Part shown: piece after piece, positions 1-8,597 of the stretch
Numbering within the stretch: position 1 is the stretch's first letter
How the letters are laid out: every line of letters begins with the position of its first letter
Assembly: GCF_041914405.1 (NCBI RefSeq)
Contig: NZ_JAYSDK010000026.1
Coordinates: 1 to 64,000, forward strand
DNA: 64,000 bases
Reading direction: 5' to 3'
DNA from: Zoogloea sp041914405
GTDB taxonomy: Bacteria > Pseudomonadota > Gammaproteobacteria > Burkholderiales > Rhodocyclaceae
Program-made: the position numbers and the translations under genes
The notes under the pieces: generated by a model
Database searches by the model: none
Told to the model about the DNA's origin: nothing
The model's input: only the letters and a program-made list of their open reading frames with translations

Positions 1-728
1 GCCTGGTTGGCGCTGTTGGCGTGCAGGGTGGCCAGGCAAAGGTGGCCGGTTTCGGCAAAGGCGATGGCGTAGTCCATCGTCTCTCGGTCGCGGATTTCGC
101 CCATCAGGATCACGTCGGGGGCCTGGCGCAGGGTGTTCTTCAGCGCCGGCTCCCAGGAGTCGGTGTCGATGCCGACTTCCCGCTGGGTGACGATGCAGTT
201 CTTGTGCGCATGCACAAACTCGATCGGGTCTTCGACGGTGATGATGTGGCCGTAGCTCTTCTCGTTGCGGTAATCCACCATCGCCGCCAGCGAAGTGGTC
301 TTGCCGGTGCCGGTGCCGCCGACGAAGATCACCAGGCCGCGCTTGGACATGGTGATGTCCTTCAGCACCGGCGGCAGGCCGAGCTCGTCGAAGGTCGGTA
401 TCTTCTGCGGGATTGTTCGCAGCACCATGCCAACCTGGCCCTGCTGGATGAAGGCGTTGGCGCGGAAGCGGCCGATGCCCGGCGGGGAGATGGCGAAGTT
501 GCACTCCTTGGTGGCTTCGAACTCCTGGGCCTGGCGGTCGCTCATGATCACCCGTGCCAGTTCCATGGTGTGGGTGTGAGTGAGTTGCTGGTTCGACTGG
601 GGCACGATCTTGCCGTCGATCTTGATCGCCGGCGGGAAGCCCGCCGTGATGAAGAGGTCGGAGCCGTTCTTCTGCAGCATCAGCCGCAGCAGGTCGTGCA
701 TGAACTTGAGTGCCTGATCGCGTTCCAT
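1..728 (-). CDS. pilU: Type IV pilus retraction ATPase PilU (3' end outside window)
   Basis: The protein is a hexameric AAA-type secretion ATPase of the PilT/PilU family that assists PilT in pilus retraction at the inner membrane. The visible 242 residues begin MERDQALKF and carry a Walker A (GGTGTGKT), an Asp box (TVEDPIEFVH), a Walker B (DVILMGEIRD) and the start of the His box (ATLHANSANQ). The C-terminus lies beyond position 1. PilU rather than PilT is favoured because a second, more PilT-like paralog lies immediately upstream on the same strand, 55 bases away, which is the usual pilT-pilU order in Gamma- and Betaproteobacteria. Co-transcription with pilT is likely. Confidence 0.93.
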   Translation of the reverse strand, partial: MERDQALKFMHDLLRLMLQKNGSDLFITAGFPPAIKIDGKIVPQSNQQLTHTHTMELARVIMSDRQAQEFEATKECNFAISPPGIGRFRANAFIQQGQVGMVLRTIPQKIPTFDELGLPPVLKDITMSKRGLVIFVGGTGTGKTTSLAAMVDYRNEKSYGHIITVEDPIEFVHAHKNCIVTQREVGIDTDSWEPALKNTLRQAPDVILMGEIRDRETMDYAIAFAETGHLCLATLHANSANQ

Positions 729-783
729 GGTGCGTTCCTGTCACCGGCGTTGCCGGCTGTTGCGGTTTTGGGACGACAAGGCT

Positions 784-1827
784 TCAGGCCGGGAAGCTGT
801 CCTTGTTCTGGGCCCGCAGGCGGGCTTCAGAGCCCGATACGATATTGCGCCGGACCAGGTCGGCCAGACACTGGTCGAGGGTCTGCATGCCTACATTCTG
901 GCCTGTCTGGATCGCCGAATACATCTGGGCGACCTTGTTCTCGCGGATCAGGTTGCGGATCGCCGGGGTGCCGATCATGATCTCGTGGGCGGCGACCCGG
1001 CCGGTGCCGTCCTTGGTCTTCAGCAGGGTCTGCGAGATCACTGCCCGGAGGGATTCGGACATCATCGCGCGGACCATGTCCTTCTCGGCGGCGGGGAAGA
1101 CGTCCACGATACGGTCGATGGTCTTGGCGGCCGAGGAGGTGTGCAGCGTGCCGAACACCAGGTGGCCGGTTTCGGCTGCGGTCAGCGCCAGGCGGATGGT
1201 TTCCAGGTCACGCATTTCGCCGACCAGCACCACGTCTGGGTCTTCCCGCAGGGCCGAGCGCAGTGCCGCGTTGAAGGAGTGGGTGTCACGCATGACTTCC
1301 CGCTGGTTGATCAGGCAACGCTTGGACTCATGGACGAATTCGATCGGGTCCTCGATGGTCAGGATGTGGCCGTATTCGTTCTCGTTGATGTAGTCGACCA
1401 TCGCCGCCAGCGTGGTGGACTTGCCGGAACCCGTCGGACCGGTGACCAGCACGATGCCGCGCGGCTGGGTTGAGATGTCCTTGAAGATCTTCGGGCAGTT
1501 GAGCTCGTCGAGGGTCAGCACCTTGGACGGAATGACCCGGAACACCGCCGCCGCGCCCCGGTTTTGGTTGAAGGCATTGACCCGGAAGCGCGCCAGGTTG
1601 GGGATCTCGAAGGAGAAGTCGGTTTCGAACTGTTCCTCGTACTGCTTGCGCTGGGAGTCGTTCATGATGTCGTACACCATGCCATGGACGTCCTTGTGCA
1701 CCAGCGCGGGCAGGTTGATGCGGCGCACGTCGCCGTGCACACGGATCATCGGCGGCAGGCCGGCCGAGATATGCAGGTCGGATGCCTTGTTCTTGACGGT
1801 GAAAGCAAGCAGTTCGGTGATGTCCAT
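784..1827 (-). CDS. pilT: Type IV pilus retraction ATPase PilT
   Basis: This 347-residue protein has the normal PilT length. It powers disassembly of the type IV pilus for twitching motility and DNA uptake. It begins MDITELLAFTVKNKASDLHIS, typical of PilT, then shows Walker A (GPTGSGKS), Asp box (IEDPIEFVHES), Walker B (DVVLVGEMRD) and His box (FGTLHTSSAAKT). The AIRNLIRE motif of the PilT C-terminal domain, needed for retraction, is present. pilU follows on the same strand. yggS starts divergently about 115 bases away, an arrangement conserved in many proteobacteria. Confidence 0.97.
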   Translation of the reverse strand: MDITELLAFTVKNKASDLHISAGLPPMIRVHGDVRRINLPALVHKDVHGMVYDIMNDSQRKQYEEQFETDFSFEIPNLARFRVNAFNQNRGAAAVFRVIPSKVLTLDELNCPKIFKDISTQPRGIVLVTGPTGSGKSTTLAAMVDYINENEYGHILTIEDPIEFVHESKRCLINQREVMRDTHSFNAALRSALREDPDVVLVGEMRDLETIRLALTAAETGHLVFGTLHTSSAAKTIDRIVDVFPAAEKDMVRAMMSESLRAVISQTLLKTKDGTGRVAAHEIMIGTPAIRNLIRENKVAQMYSAIQTGQNVGMQTLDQCLADLVRRNIVSGSEARLRAQNKDSFPA

Positions 1828-1942
1828 CGTGGCGACTCGCTGCGGGCGGCAGTGTTACGGGTGATAGGGGGATGAGCGTACAAAACGGGCAGCGTCAGGG
1901 CCGATGCTATACTCAATGGCCTCTTTAGCCCAGATTCGCGCT

Positions 1943-2638
1943 TTGGAAGATTATAAGTCAGGCATTTCCGGCCGCCTTCAAAACCTTGTCATGCGCATCG
2001 CGTCGGCAGCGCAGACGGTAGGGCGCCAGCCCACCGAAGTCCGCCTGCTGGCGGTGAGCAAGACCTGGCCGGCAGATAGCGTGCGCGAGGCCGCCGCCGC
2101 CGGGCAGCAGGCCTTTGGCGAGAACTACGTGCAGGAAGGCGTGGCCAAGGTCGAGGCGCTGGCCGGTCTCGGCCTCGAATGGCACTTCATCGGCCCCCTG
2201 CAGAGCAACAAGACGCGGCTGGTGGCCAATCACTTCGCGTGGGTGCATTCCATCGACCGCCTCAAGATCGCCGAGCGCCTGTCCGAGCAGCGCGACGTGC
2301 ATCTGCCGCCGCTCAACGTGTGCATCCAGGTCAATGTGAGCGGTGAAGACAGCAAGAGCGGTGTCGCTCCGGCCGAGCTGACGGAACTGGCAAAGGCCGT
2401 GGCGGCCTTGCCGCGCCTGCGCCTTCGCGGACTGATGGCGATTCCCGAACCGACTTCCGACGTGGCGGTGCAGCGGGCGCGTTTTGCCAGCCTGCGGACC
2501 CTGCGCGATGAACTCAATGGGGCCGGCTACGGTCTCGATACCCTGTCGATGGGCATGTCCGACGACCTGGAGGCGGCGATCGCCGAAGGTTCGACGATGG
2601 TCCGCGTGGGCACGGCGATCTTCGGATCGCGCGCCTGA
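1943..2638 (+). CDS. yggS: YggS-family PLP homeostasis protein
   Basis: This is a PLP-binding protein with the alanine-racemase N-domain fold (YggS/PROSC/PipY). It takes part in PLP homeostasis and has no known catalytic activity. The PLP-lysine motif LLAVSKTWP, the QAFGENYVQEG motif, WHFIGPLQSNK and the C-terminal LSMGMSDDLEAAI motif are all visible. The start is uncertain. ATGs at 1904 and 1916 are in frame but overlap a -10-like TATACT (1908-1913), and family alignment by eye favours a start close to the TTG at 1943, giving 231 residues. None of the candidates has a good ribosome site. proC follows after about 40 bases. Confidence 0.9.
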   Translation: MEDYKSGISGRLQNLVMRIASAAQTVGRQPTEVRLLAVSKTWPADSVREAAAAGQQAFGENYVQEGVAKVEALAGLGLEWHFIGPLQSNKTRLVANHFAWVHSIDRLKIAERLSEQRDVHLPPLNVCIQVNVSGEDSKSGVAPAELTELAKAVAALPRLRLRGLMAIPEPTSDVAVQRARFASLRTLRDELNGAGYGLDTLSMGMSDDLEAAIAEGSTMVRVGTAIFGSRA

Positions 2639-2675
2639 CTCACCCTCTACGAATCCAACTGACGGAAAGAATCCA

Positions 2676-3488
2676 ATGAAAATCACCTTCCTGGGTGGCG
2701 GCAACATGGCGGCGGCCCTGATCGGCGGCCTGGTCAAGCAGGGTTTCAAGGCGGCGGACGTGCAGGCCGTCGAGCTGTCGGCCGAGGGCCGCGCCAAGCT
2801 GGAGAATGTCTTCGGCGTGCGTGCCGTTGAATCCATCGACGATCAGGCCCTGGACTGCGACGTGCTGGTGCTGGCGGTCAAGCCGCAGCAGCTGAAGGCC
2901 GCCGTGGCGCCGATTGCCGGCCGCCTCGGCAAACAGGTGGTGGTGAGCATCGCCGCCGGCCTGCGCCTGACCGACATCGGCCGCTGGCTGGGCGACTACC
3001 GCAAGCTGGTGCGCGCGATGCCCAATACCCCGGCGCTGATCGGTGCCGGCATCACCGGCCTGTTTGCTGACCCGTCCGTGGATGCAGAAGGCCGCGATGC
3101 GGCCGCGAAGGTGTTGTCGGCGGTCGGCAGCGTGGTGTGGGTGGCCGATGAGGCGCAGATCGACGGCGTCACCGCCGTCTCCGGTAGCGGCCCGGCCTAC
3201 GTCTTCCACTTCATTGAGTGCCTGCAGGCGGCCGGTGAGTCCCTCGGCTTCGACGCCGACACGGCCCGCAAGCTGGCCATCGACACGGTGCTCGGTGCTG
3301 CCAAGCTGGCGGCTAGCAGCGACGAATCCCCGGCGGTGCTGCGTGAGCGCGTCACCTCCAAGGGCGGCACCACCGCAGCGGCGCTGGCCTCCTTCGCCGC
3401 CGACGGCTTTCCGGCCATCGTGACCCGTGCGGTGGCCGCCGCCGAGGCCCGCGGCCGTGAGCTGGGCGAACAGCTCGGCCGCGACTGA
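2676..3488 (+). CDS. proC: Pyrroline-5-carboxylate reductase
   Basis: The enzyme catalyses the last step of proline synthesis, the NAD(P)H-dependent reduction of 1-pyrroline-5-carboxylate, in the cytoplasm. The 270-residue product starts MKITFLGGGNMAAALIGGL, with the Rossmann GxGxxxxA-type nucleotide site at the N-terminus. It has VRAMPNTPALIGAG in the middle and the ProC signature VTAVSGSGPAYVF near residue 165. The ATG at 2676 is preceded by GGAAAGA. A longer upstream reading in the same frame runs into yggS and is not used. It sits in the conserved yggS-proC-yggT-DUF167 block. Confidence 0.96.
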   Translation: MKITFLGGGNMAAALIGGLVKQGFKAADVQAVELSAEGRAKLENVFGVRAVESIDDQALDCDVLVLAVKPQQLKAAVAPIAGRLGKQVVVSIAAGLRLTDIGRWLGDYRKLVRAMPNTPALIGAGITGLFADPSVDAEGRDAAAKVLSAVGSVVWVADEAQIDGVTAVSGSGPAYVFHFIECLQAAGESLGFDADTARKLAIDTVLGAAKLAASSDESPAVLRERVTSKGGTTAAALASFAADGFPAIVTRAVAAAEARGRELGEQLGRD

Positions 3489-3502
3489 GCGCGGAGCCGG
3501 CC

Positions 3503-4075
3503 ATGCTCGGAAACCTGTTCCTGACCATCGTCGAAACCCTCGGTAGTCTGCTTTCCGGCGTGCTGCTGGCGCGCTTCGTGATGCAGTGGCAGCGGATTTC
3601 CTTCCGCAACCCGATCGGCAATTTCGTGCTGGCCACCACCGACTGGGCGGTGGTGCCGTTGCGGCGCATCATCCCGGGCCTGTTCGGGCTGGATCTTGCC
3701 AGCCTGCTGCCGGCCTGGATCGTGCAGACCCTGGTGGTCTTCATCACCCTGTGGGTGCGCGGCATCATCGGCCTGGCCGACCCCCTCAGCCTGCTGGTGG
3801 TGATGTGGAGCGTCGGCCTGCTCGAGACCATCAAGGCGGCGCTGTATCTGCTGATGGGTGTGGTGCTGATGTCAGCCATCCTGTCGTGGGTCAATCCCTA
3901 CGCGCCGATGGCGGGCGTCATCAACGCGCTGGCCGAGCCTTTCCTGCGGCCGTTCCGCCGCGTCATCCCGGCGATCGGCGGGGTGGACCTGACTCCGATC
4001 GCGCTGTTGCTCCTCCTCCAGGTGCTGCTCAGCGCGCTGGCGATGGGCAAGTACATGCTGATCGGGCTGGCCTGA
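3503..4075 (+). CDS. yggT: YggT family membrane protein
   Basis: This 190-residue integral membrane protein has two repeated YggT units. Each carries hydrophobic helices followed by a motif around SWVNPYAPMAGVINALAEPF and FLRPFRRVIP. The first copy, RNPIGNFVLATTDWAVVPLRRIIPG, is more diverged. The molecular function of the family is not firmly known; homologs are linked to osmotic stress and to cell-division or organelle-morphology phenotypes. It lies 14 bases after proC and two bases before the DUF167 gene, so it is almost certainly part of the same operon. Confidence 0.9.
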   Translation: MLGNLFLTIVETLGSLLSGVLLARFVMQWQRISFRNPIGNFVLATTDWAVVPLRRIIPGLFGLDLASLLPAWIVQTLVVFITLWVRGIIGLADPLSLLVVMWSVGLLETIKAALYLLMGVVLMSAILSWVNPYAPMAGVINALAEPFLRPFRRVIPAIGGVDLTPIALLLLLQVLLSALAMGKYMLIGLA

Positions 4076-4077
4076 GC

Positions 4078-4374
4078 ATGAGCTGGCTGAACCGGGCTGC
4101 CGATGGCAGCGTGACGCTGATGCTGCACATCCAGCCCGGGGCCAAGAAGACCGAGTTCGTCGGCCTGCACGGCGAAGCCCTCAAGATCCGCCTCGCCGCG
4201 CCGCCGGTGGACGGCAAGGCCAACGCGGCACTGATCGCCTTTCTGGCCAAGGCCTGCCGCGTGTCGAAATCCGCGGTGGAGCTGGTCAGTGGGGAGACGT
4301 CGCGCAGCAAGCGGGTCCGTGTGAGTGGCGCGGACCCAGATCGGATCACGGCGTTGCTTTCGAGCGTGGAATAA
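4078..4374 (+). CDS. DUF167 (YggU-like) family protein
   Basis: This small 98-residue protein of the DUF167/UPF0235 family has no established biochemical function. The family signature is clear: a hydrophobic strand LMLHIQPGAKKTEFVG, then RLAAPPVDGKANAALI and the C-terminal ETSRSKRVRV. Its start codon lies two bases after the yggT stop. It is the last gene of the proC block, and a strong bidirectional terminator follows directly. Confidence 0.92.
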   Translation: MSWLNRAADGSVTLMLHIQPGAKKTEFVGLHGEALKIRLAAPPVDGKANAALIAFLAKACRVSKSAVELVSGETSRSKRVRVSGADPDRITALLSSVE

Positions 4375-4400
4375 AAAACGGCACCCGAGGGTGCCGTTTT
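4375..4400. terminator. Bidirectional rho-independent terminator
   Basis: An A-rich run and a GGCACCC stem pair perfectly with GGGTGCC and a T run across a 3-base loop. The symmetric A and T flanks allow it to end both the DUF167 operon (plus strand) and the malate synthase gene (minus strand), which converge here. Confidence 0.93.
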
Positions 4401-4422
4401 CATATCGAAGCGCAGGCTCCGC

Positions 4423-6021
4423 TTATTCCATCGCCTCGTACAGCGGCAGGGTCAGGAATTCCGGGTAGTCCGGGGTCAGCGACATCTTGTCGAAGATCTC
4501 GGCGGCCTGGTCGTAGGTGGCGGTGTCTTCGCCCTGGGCGGTGACGGTGGCCTTCACCTTGGCCAGTTCTTCGGCAATCATCGGACGGACCATCTCAACG
4601 GTGACCTTGCGGCCGTCGTCGAGGATGCCCTTCGGCGAAACCACCCACTGCCACACTTGCGAGCGGGAGATTTCGGCGGTGGCGGCGTCTTCCATCAGGT
4701 TGTGGATGGGCACGCAGCCGTTGCCGGCCAGCCAGGAGCCGAGGTAGTGGATGCCGACGTTGATGTTGTTGCGCAGGCCGGCTTCGGTGATCGGGGTGGT
4801 GGGACGGAAGTCCAGCCACTGGGCCGGGCCGAAGGAGCCTTCGACCTGCTTCTCGAACTGGTTCGGCTTGTCGCCCAGCACCTTGACGAACTCTTCCATG
4901 GCGATCGGCACCAGGCCCGGGTGAGCCACCCAGCCGCCGTCGAAGCCGTCGTTGGCGTCGCGGGTCTTGTCGTGGCGGATGCCGGCGAGGGCCTTTTCGT
5001 TGGCTTCCGGGTCACCCTTGATCGGGATCAGGGCCGACATGCCGCCCATGGCCGGCGCGCCGCGCTTGTGGCAGGCCTGCACCAGAGCCAGCGCGTAGGA
5101 ACGCATGAAGGGCACTTCCATCGTGATGGCGCCGCGCTGGGCCAGGCAGAAGTCCTTGTTCTTCTTGAACTTCTTGATGCAGGAGAAGATGTAGTCCCAG
5201 CGACCGGCGTTCAGGCCGGCGGAGTGGTTGCGCAGTTCGTACAGGATTTCTTCCATCTCGAAGGTGGCGAGAATGGTTTCGACCAGCACGGTGGCCTTGA
5301 TGGTGCCCTGCGGCAGGCCGACGTGGTCCTGGGCCATCACGAAGATGTCGTTCCACAGGCGGGCTTCCAGATGGGATTCCATCTTCGGCAGGTAGTAGAA
5401 GGGGCCGGCGCCGCGGGCGATCTGTTCCTTGGCGTTGTGGAAGAAGACCAGACCGAAGTCAAACAGGCCGCCGGAAACGCGCTGGCCGTCGACCAGCACG
5501 TGCTTCTCGTCGAGGTGCCAGCCGCGCGGACGGATCTGCAGGGTGGCGATCTTGTCGTTGAGCTTGTATTCCTTGCCGGCTTCGTTCTTGAAGGACAGTT
5601 CGCGGCGGATCGCCTTGTAGAGGTTCACCTGGCCCTGGAGCTGGTTGTCCCAGTTCGGGGAGTTGGAGTCCTCGAAGTCGGTCATGTAGGAGTCAGCGCC
5701 GGAGTTGAAGGCGTTAATGATCATCTTGGCCTCGACCGGGCCGGTGATCTCGACGCGACGGCACTGCAGCGCGGCGGGCACCGGGGCGACCTTCCAGTCG
5801 CCTTCGCGGATGTGCTTGGTTTCCGGCAGGAAGTCGGGCATTTCACCGGCGTCGATGCGGGCCTGGCGCTCGACACGGGCCTTCAGCAGTTCCTGGCGGC
5901 GGCCTTCGAAAGCGCGGTGCAGCTTGGCGACCAGCTCGAGGGCTTCCGGGGTGAGGATGGTTTCGTAGCCCGGACGAATCGGGGCATTGATCTGCATGCC
6001 GGCGGGGAGGGTGAGGCTCAT
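4423..6021 (-). CDS. aceB: Malate synthase A
   Basis: The enzyme condenses glyoxylate with acetyl-CoA to give malate in the glyoxylate bypass. At 532 residues it matches the A form (about 530 residues) and not the longer G form. Diagnostic segments include GPVEAKMIINAFNSGAD with the following FEDSNSPNWDN, LQIRPRGWHLDEKHVLVDG and the catalytic-region GRWDYIFSCIKKF. The start at 6021 has a correctly spaced AGGAG. A longer in-frame start was rejected because it lacks both a ribosome site and homologous sequence. A haloacid dehalogenase gene ends 40 bases upstream on the same strand, so the two are probably co-transcribed. Confidence 0.97.
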   Translation of the reverse strand: MSLTLPAGMQINAPIRPGYETILTPEALELVAKLHRAFEGRRQELLKARVERQARIDAGEMPDFLPETKHIREGDWKVAPVPAALQCRRVEITGPVEAKMIINAFNSGADSYMTDFEDSNSPNWDNQLQGQVNLYKAIRRELSFKNEAGKEYKLNDKIATLQIRPRGWHLDEKHVLVDGQRVSGGLFDFGLVFFHNAKEQIARGAGPFYYLPKMESHLEARLWNDIFVMAQDHVGLPQGTIKATVLVETILATFEMEEILYELRNHSAGLNAGRWDYIFSCIKKFKKNKDFCLAQRGAITMEVPFMRSYALALVQACHKRGAPAMGGMSALIPIKGDPEANEKALAGIRHDKTRDANDGFDGGWVAHPGLVPIAMEEFVKVLGDKPNQFEKQVEGSFGPAQWLDFRPTTPITEAGLRNNINVGIHYLGSWLAGNGCVPIHNLMEDAATAEISRSQVWQWVVSPKGILDDGRKVTVEMVRPMIAEELAKVKATVTAQGEDTATYDQAAEIFDKMSLTPDYPEFLTLPLYEAME

Positions 6022-6061
6022 GATGACTCCTGGTTGAGAAGTTGAAAAAACTTGAAGTTGC

Positions 6062-6754
6062 TCAGGCGCGGTGGCGCGCCACGTAATCGACGACATCGGT
6101 CAGCAAGCGGCCCTGGACGGTGGGGGTGACGTCCAGTTGCTCAAGGGGCTGGCCGCTGCGGTTGATCCAGAATGTGGTATAGCCGAACCAGGTTGCGCCG
6201 GCTGCATCCCAGCCGTTGGACGACACGAACAGGATGCGCTCGGCGGCGCAGCCGAAGGCCTGCGGAGCCAGCGCGTAGGCGTCGGCGGCGGTCTTGTACT
6301 TGCGCACCGCATCCACCGACAGCACGTGGTCGAAGAGGCCGTGCATGCCGGCGCTCTTGACGGCGACCTGCAGCATCTCCGGCGTGCCGTTGGACAGGAT
6401 GGCGGTGGGGACGCCGGCTTCCTTGAGGGTGCGCAGCGCGCCCAGGTTCTCCGGAAACGGCGACAGGCAGGCGTACTGGTTCATCAGCTGGGTGCGACGC
6501 TGGGCGTCGAGCTCCAGCCCGAGCTTGGCGGCGGCGTACTGCAGGCCGTCCTGGGTGATGTCCCAGAAGGGCTTGTAGCGGCCGGACAGGGTGCGGATGA
6601 AGCTGTATTCGATCTGCTTGATGCGCCACAGCTCGGCGAGGGCGGCGCCCTTGCCCGGGTAGAGCTGTTCGGCCAGCAGGCCCACCGAGTAAACGTCGAA
6701 GAGCGTGCCGAAGGCATCGAATGCAACAGCCTGGATTCGGGGCGCGTGCGCCAT
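6062..6754 (-). CDS. Haloacid dehalogenase, type II (HAD superfamily)
   Basis: This 230-residue HAD hydrolase resembles (S)-2-haloacid dehalogenases, which hydrolyse 2-haloalkanoates to 2-hydroxyacids through an Asp nucleophile. Motif I is VAFDAFGTLFDVYS (nucleophile near residue 13), motif II is TAILSNGTPEML, the conserved lysine is in VRKYKTAADAYALA, and motif III is FVSSNGWDAAGA. FDAFGTLFD and SSNGWDAAGA are hallmarks of type II dehalogenases rather than generic phosphatases. It is upstream of and co-directional with malate synthase, which would fit haloacetate to glycolate to glyoxylate to malate. That pathway link is inference, and no glycolate oxidase is nearby. Confidence 0.86.
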   Translation of the reverse strand: MAHAPRIQAVAFDAFGTLFDVYSVGLLAEQLYPGKGAALAELWRIKQIEYSFIRTLSGRYKPFWDITQDGLQYAAAKLGLELDAQRRTQLMNQYACLSPFPENLGALRTLKEAGVPTAILSNGTPEMLQVAVKSAGMHGLFDHVLSVDAVRKYKTAADAYALAPQAFGCAAERILFVSSNGWDAAGATWFGYTTFWINRSGQPLEQLDVTPTVQGRLLTDVVDYVARHRA

Positions 6755-6909
6755 GCTCTTGAGGTCCTTGTCGGGAAAGCGGTTGTTGTTGGTGGTGCTG
6801 TGGGGCGCTTCTACCGGGCTTTTGCCCGGTGGCACCGCTCGGTCAGCGTCTCCTCCACCACGTTGGAACGAAGTTTATTTAATGACTAAAGAAAAAAGAA
6901 GCCATAATA

Positions 6910-6923
6910 AAATCAAATGATTT
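6910..6923. promoter_or_regulatory. Inverted repeat in the divergent LysR/dehalogenase promoter
   Basis: AAATCA, 2 bases, then TGATTT forms a perfect dyad in an unusually AT-rich stretch (about 6870-6940) between the dehalogenase gene and the divergent LysR gene. A second partial dyad, ACTAAAG with CTTTTAGT, flanks it. LysR regulators commonly bind such sites in a shared divergent promoter. No binding evidence is available from sequence alone. Confidence 0.5.
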
Positions 6924-6940
6924 TTTACTTTTAGTATCAA

Positions 6941-7849
6941 ATGAGCAGCTTCAAGGAAATAGAAACCTTCGTCAGCGTGGCGACCCGTGGCAGCTTATCG
7001 GCGGCGGCCCGCGCCGAGGGCGTGACGCCGGCGATGATGGGGCGGCGCATTGACGCGCTGGAGGAGCGGCTGGGGGTGAAGCTGCTGGTGCGCACCACCC
7101 GCAAGCTGAGTCTTACCTTCGAGGGCAGTGCCTTCCTGGAGGATTGTCAGCGCATCCTCAACGATCTCGCCAATGCGGAGGCCTCGGTGAGCCTCGGCGG
7201 CGTGAAGGCCAGCGGGCACATCAAGGTGTCGGCGCCGGCAGGCTTCGGCCGGCGCCATGTGGCACCGCTAGTGCGTGACTTCCTCTCTGCCAACCCAGAG
7301 GTGACTTGCAGCCTCGACCTCAGCGACCGCCTGGTGGATCTGGTGAACGAAGGTGTCGATTGCGCGATCCGCATCGGCGAGCTGAGCGATTCGAGTCTGG
7401 TGTCGGTGCGTCTCGCCGACAACCGGCGGGTGGTGGTGGCGAGCCCGTCCTACCTGGCCCGCAACGGCATTCCGCAGACTCCGGATGATCTGGCCCGCCA
7501 TGATTGCCTGTCCCTCGACCCGCAGCGGGGCTGGGTGTTTGCCGATCTGGATGTGCCGGGGCGCACGCGGACCGTCAAGGTGTCAGGCCGCTTTGAGTGC
7601 AATGACGGCACGGTGCTGCACGAATGGGCGCTCGGCGGCATCGGCCTGGCTTGGCGCTCCATGTGGGAGGTGGAGCGTGACCTGGCGAGTGGTGTGCTGG
7701 TGTCGGTGCTCGACGAATGGGGGGCGCCAGCTACCGGCATCTATGCTGTCTTTCCGCAGAACCGCCGCCTGCCGCTGCGCGTGCGGCTGCTTATCGACCA
7801 CCTGCGCGGGGTATTTGGACGGCCGGATTACTGGCGCGGCGGCAGCTGA
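6941..7849 (+). CDS. LysR-family transcriptional regulator
   Basis: This 302-residue regulator has an N-terminal winged helix-turn-helix (residues about 1-60, with FVSVATRGSLSAAARAEGVTPAMMGRRI) and a LysR effector-binding domain (GHIKVSAPAGFGRRHVAPLV onward). It is divergent from the dehalogenase-malate synthase pair and so is their likely regulator. The effector is unknown. There is no clear ribosome site before the ATG; the leader is AT-rich. The 3' end overlaps the convergent TonB-like gene by 22 bases. Confidence 0.9.
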   Translation: MSSFKEIETFVSVATRGSLSAAARAEGVTPAMMGRRIDALEERLGVKLLVRTTRKLSLTFEGSAFLEDCQRILNDLANAEASVSLGGVKASGHIKVSAPAGFGRRHVAPLVRDFLSANPEVTCSLDLSDRLVDLVNEGVDCAIRIGELSDSSLVSVRLADNRRVVVASPSYLARNGIPQTPDDLARHDCLSLDPQRGWVFADLDVPGRTRTVKVSGRFECNDGTVLHEWALGGIGLAWRSMWEVERDLASGVLVSVLDEWGAPATGIYAVFPQNRRLPLRVRLLIDHLRGVFGRPDYWRGGS

Positions 7850-8550
7850 TCAATGCCGGGAAAGCTGCTGTCTCCCTTCACCTGGAATTCGAGGGTGAGC
7901 TGGCTGGGGACCTGGGTACCGAGCACTTCCCCGGGCAGGAAGCGCCATTCGCTGACGATCTCCGTGTAGATCCGCGCGGCCTCGCAGAGGTCTCCATCAC
8001 AGTCGGGCAGAACCTGCTTCACGATTCCGTCGGCGCCTATGGATAGCATGAGGCGGAAGCTGCCAGCCGGGACGCCGGGCAGGCGCGGCCAACGTTTTTC
8101 GTCCACATAACTGATCAGCTGTGGGGCACGGGTGAGCTCGGCGACTGGAATGAAGCGTGCGGCAATATGCCGGGAGGCGGCGGGAGCTTGGGCGCTTGTC
8201 GCTTCCACGGCGGCTGCCGGGGCTGTAGTGTCGTCGTCGCCGGCATTGGCAGAGGCGGCCGGCAGGGGAGGGTCGCCGGCATTTGGGGAGGGCGGGATGT
8301 CGGCGGTTGTGCCGGGATGCGACGAGGTGGGGGGGGGCGTGCCGGTTTGCGCCTCTGCGCCGTGCCCGACCAACGTAGCCGACAGCGCTGGAGGCGCCGT
8401 TGCATCACTCTCCGGCAGGCGCCGGTCCCCACCCAAGGTGAAGGCCGACAGGGCGACCAGATGAGCCAGCGCCGACAGGATGAGGGCGAGGCCGAGACGG
8501 TGGAACGGGGGGGCGAGGAGGCCGGCGGAGGGCACGTAAGAGGTGGCCAT
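7828..8550 (-). CDS. TonB-like energy-transducer family protein
   Basis: This 240-residue protein has one N-terminal membrane segment (about residues 19-40, LALILSALAHLVALSAFTL), a Pro/Ala/Thr-rich periplasmic linker and a C-terminal domain (about 155-232) of TonB-C type: YVDEKRWPRLPGVPAGSFRLMLSIGADG then EWRFLPGEVLGTQVPSQL. The layout matches TonB and TonB-related proteins, but no ExbB/ExbD genes are adjacent. It lies just upstream of and divergent from the minor-pilin operon, and could also be an envelope protein unrelated to iron uptake. Confidence 0.65.
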   Translation of the reverse strand: MATSYVPSAGLLAPPFHRLGLALILSALAHLVALSAFTLGGDRRLPESDATAPPALSATLVGHGAEAQTGTPPPTSSHPGTTADIPPSPNAGDPPLPAASANAGDDDTTAPAAAVEATSAQAPAASRHIAARFIPVAELTRAPQLISYVDEKRWPRLPGVPAGSFRLMLSIGADGIVKQVLPDCDGDLCEAARIYTEIVSEWRFLPGEVLGTQVPSQLTLEFQVKGDSSFPGIDQLPPRQ

Positions 8551-8597
8551 GACTGATTAGGTTCGCACTTTAGTGCTGTGCGCGGGCGAACTCATAT

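Noticed and set aside
1904..1918. ATG codons at 1904 and 1916 as the yggS start
   Set aside because: They overlap a -10-like TATACT and would add residues not aligned to the family. They are kept as alternatives.
4657..6045. A 462-codon plus-strand open frame opposite malate synthase
   Set aside because: It is antisense to an intact, well-recognised gene. Its composition (runs of Val, Gly, Asp, His) is what the reverse complement of GC-rich coding sequence gives.
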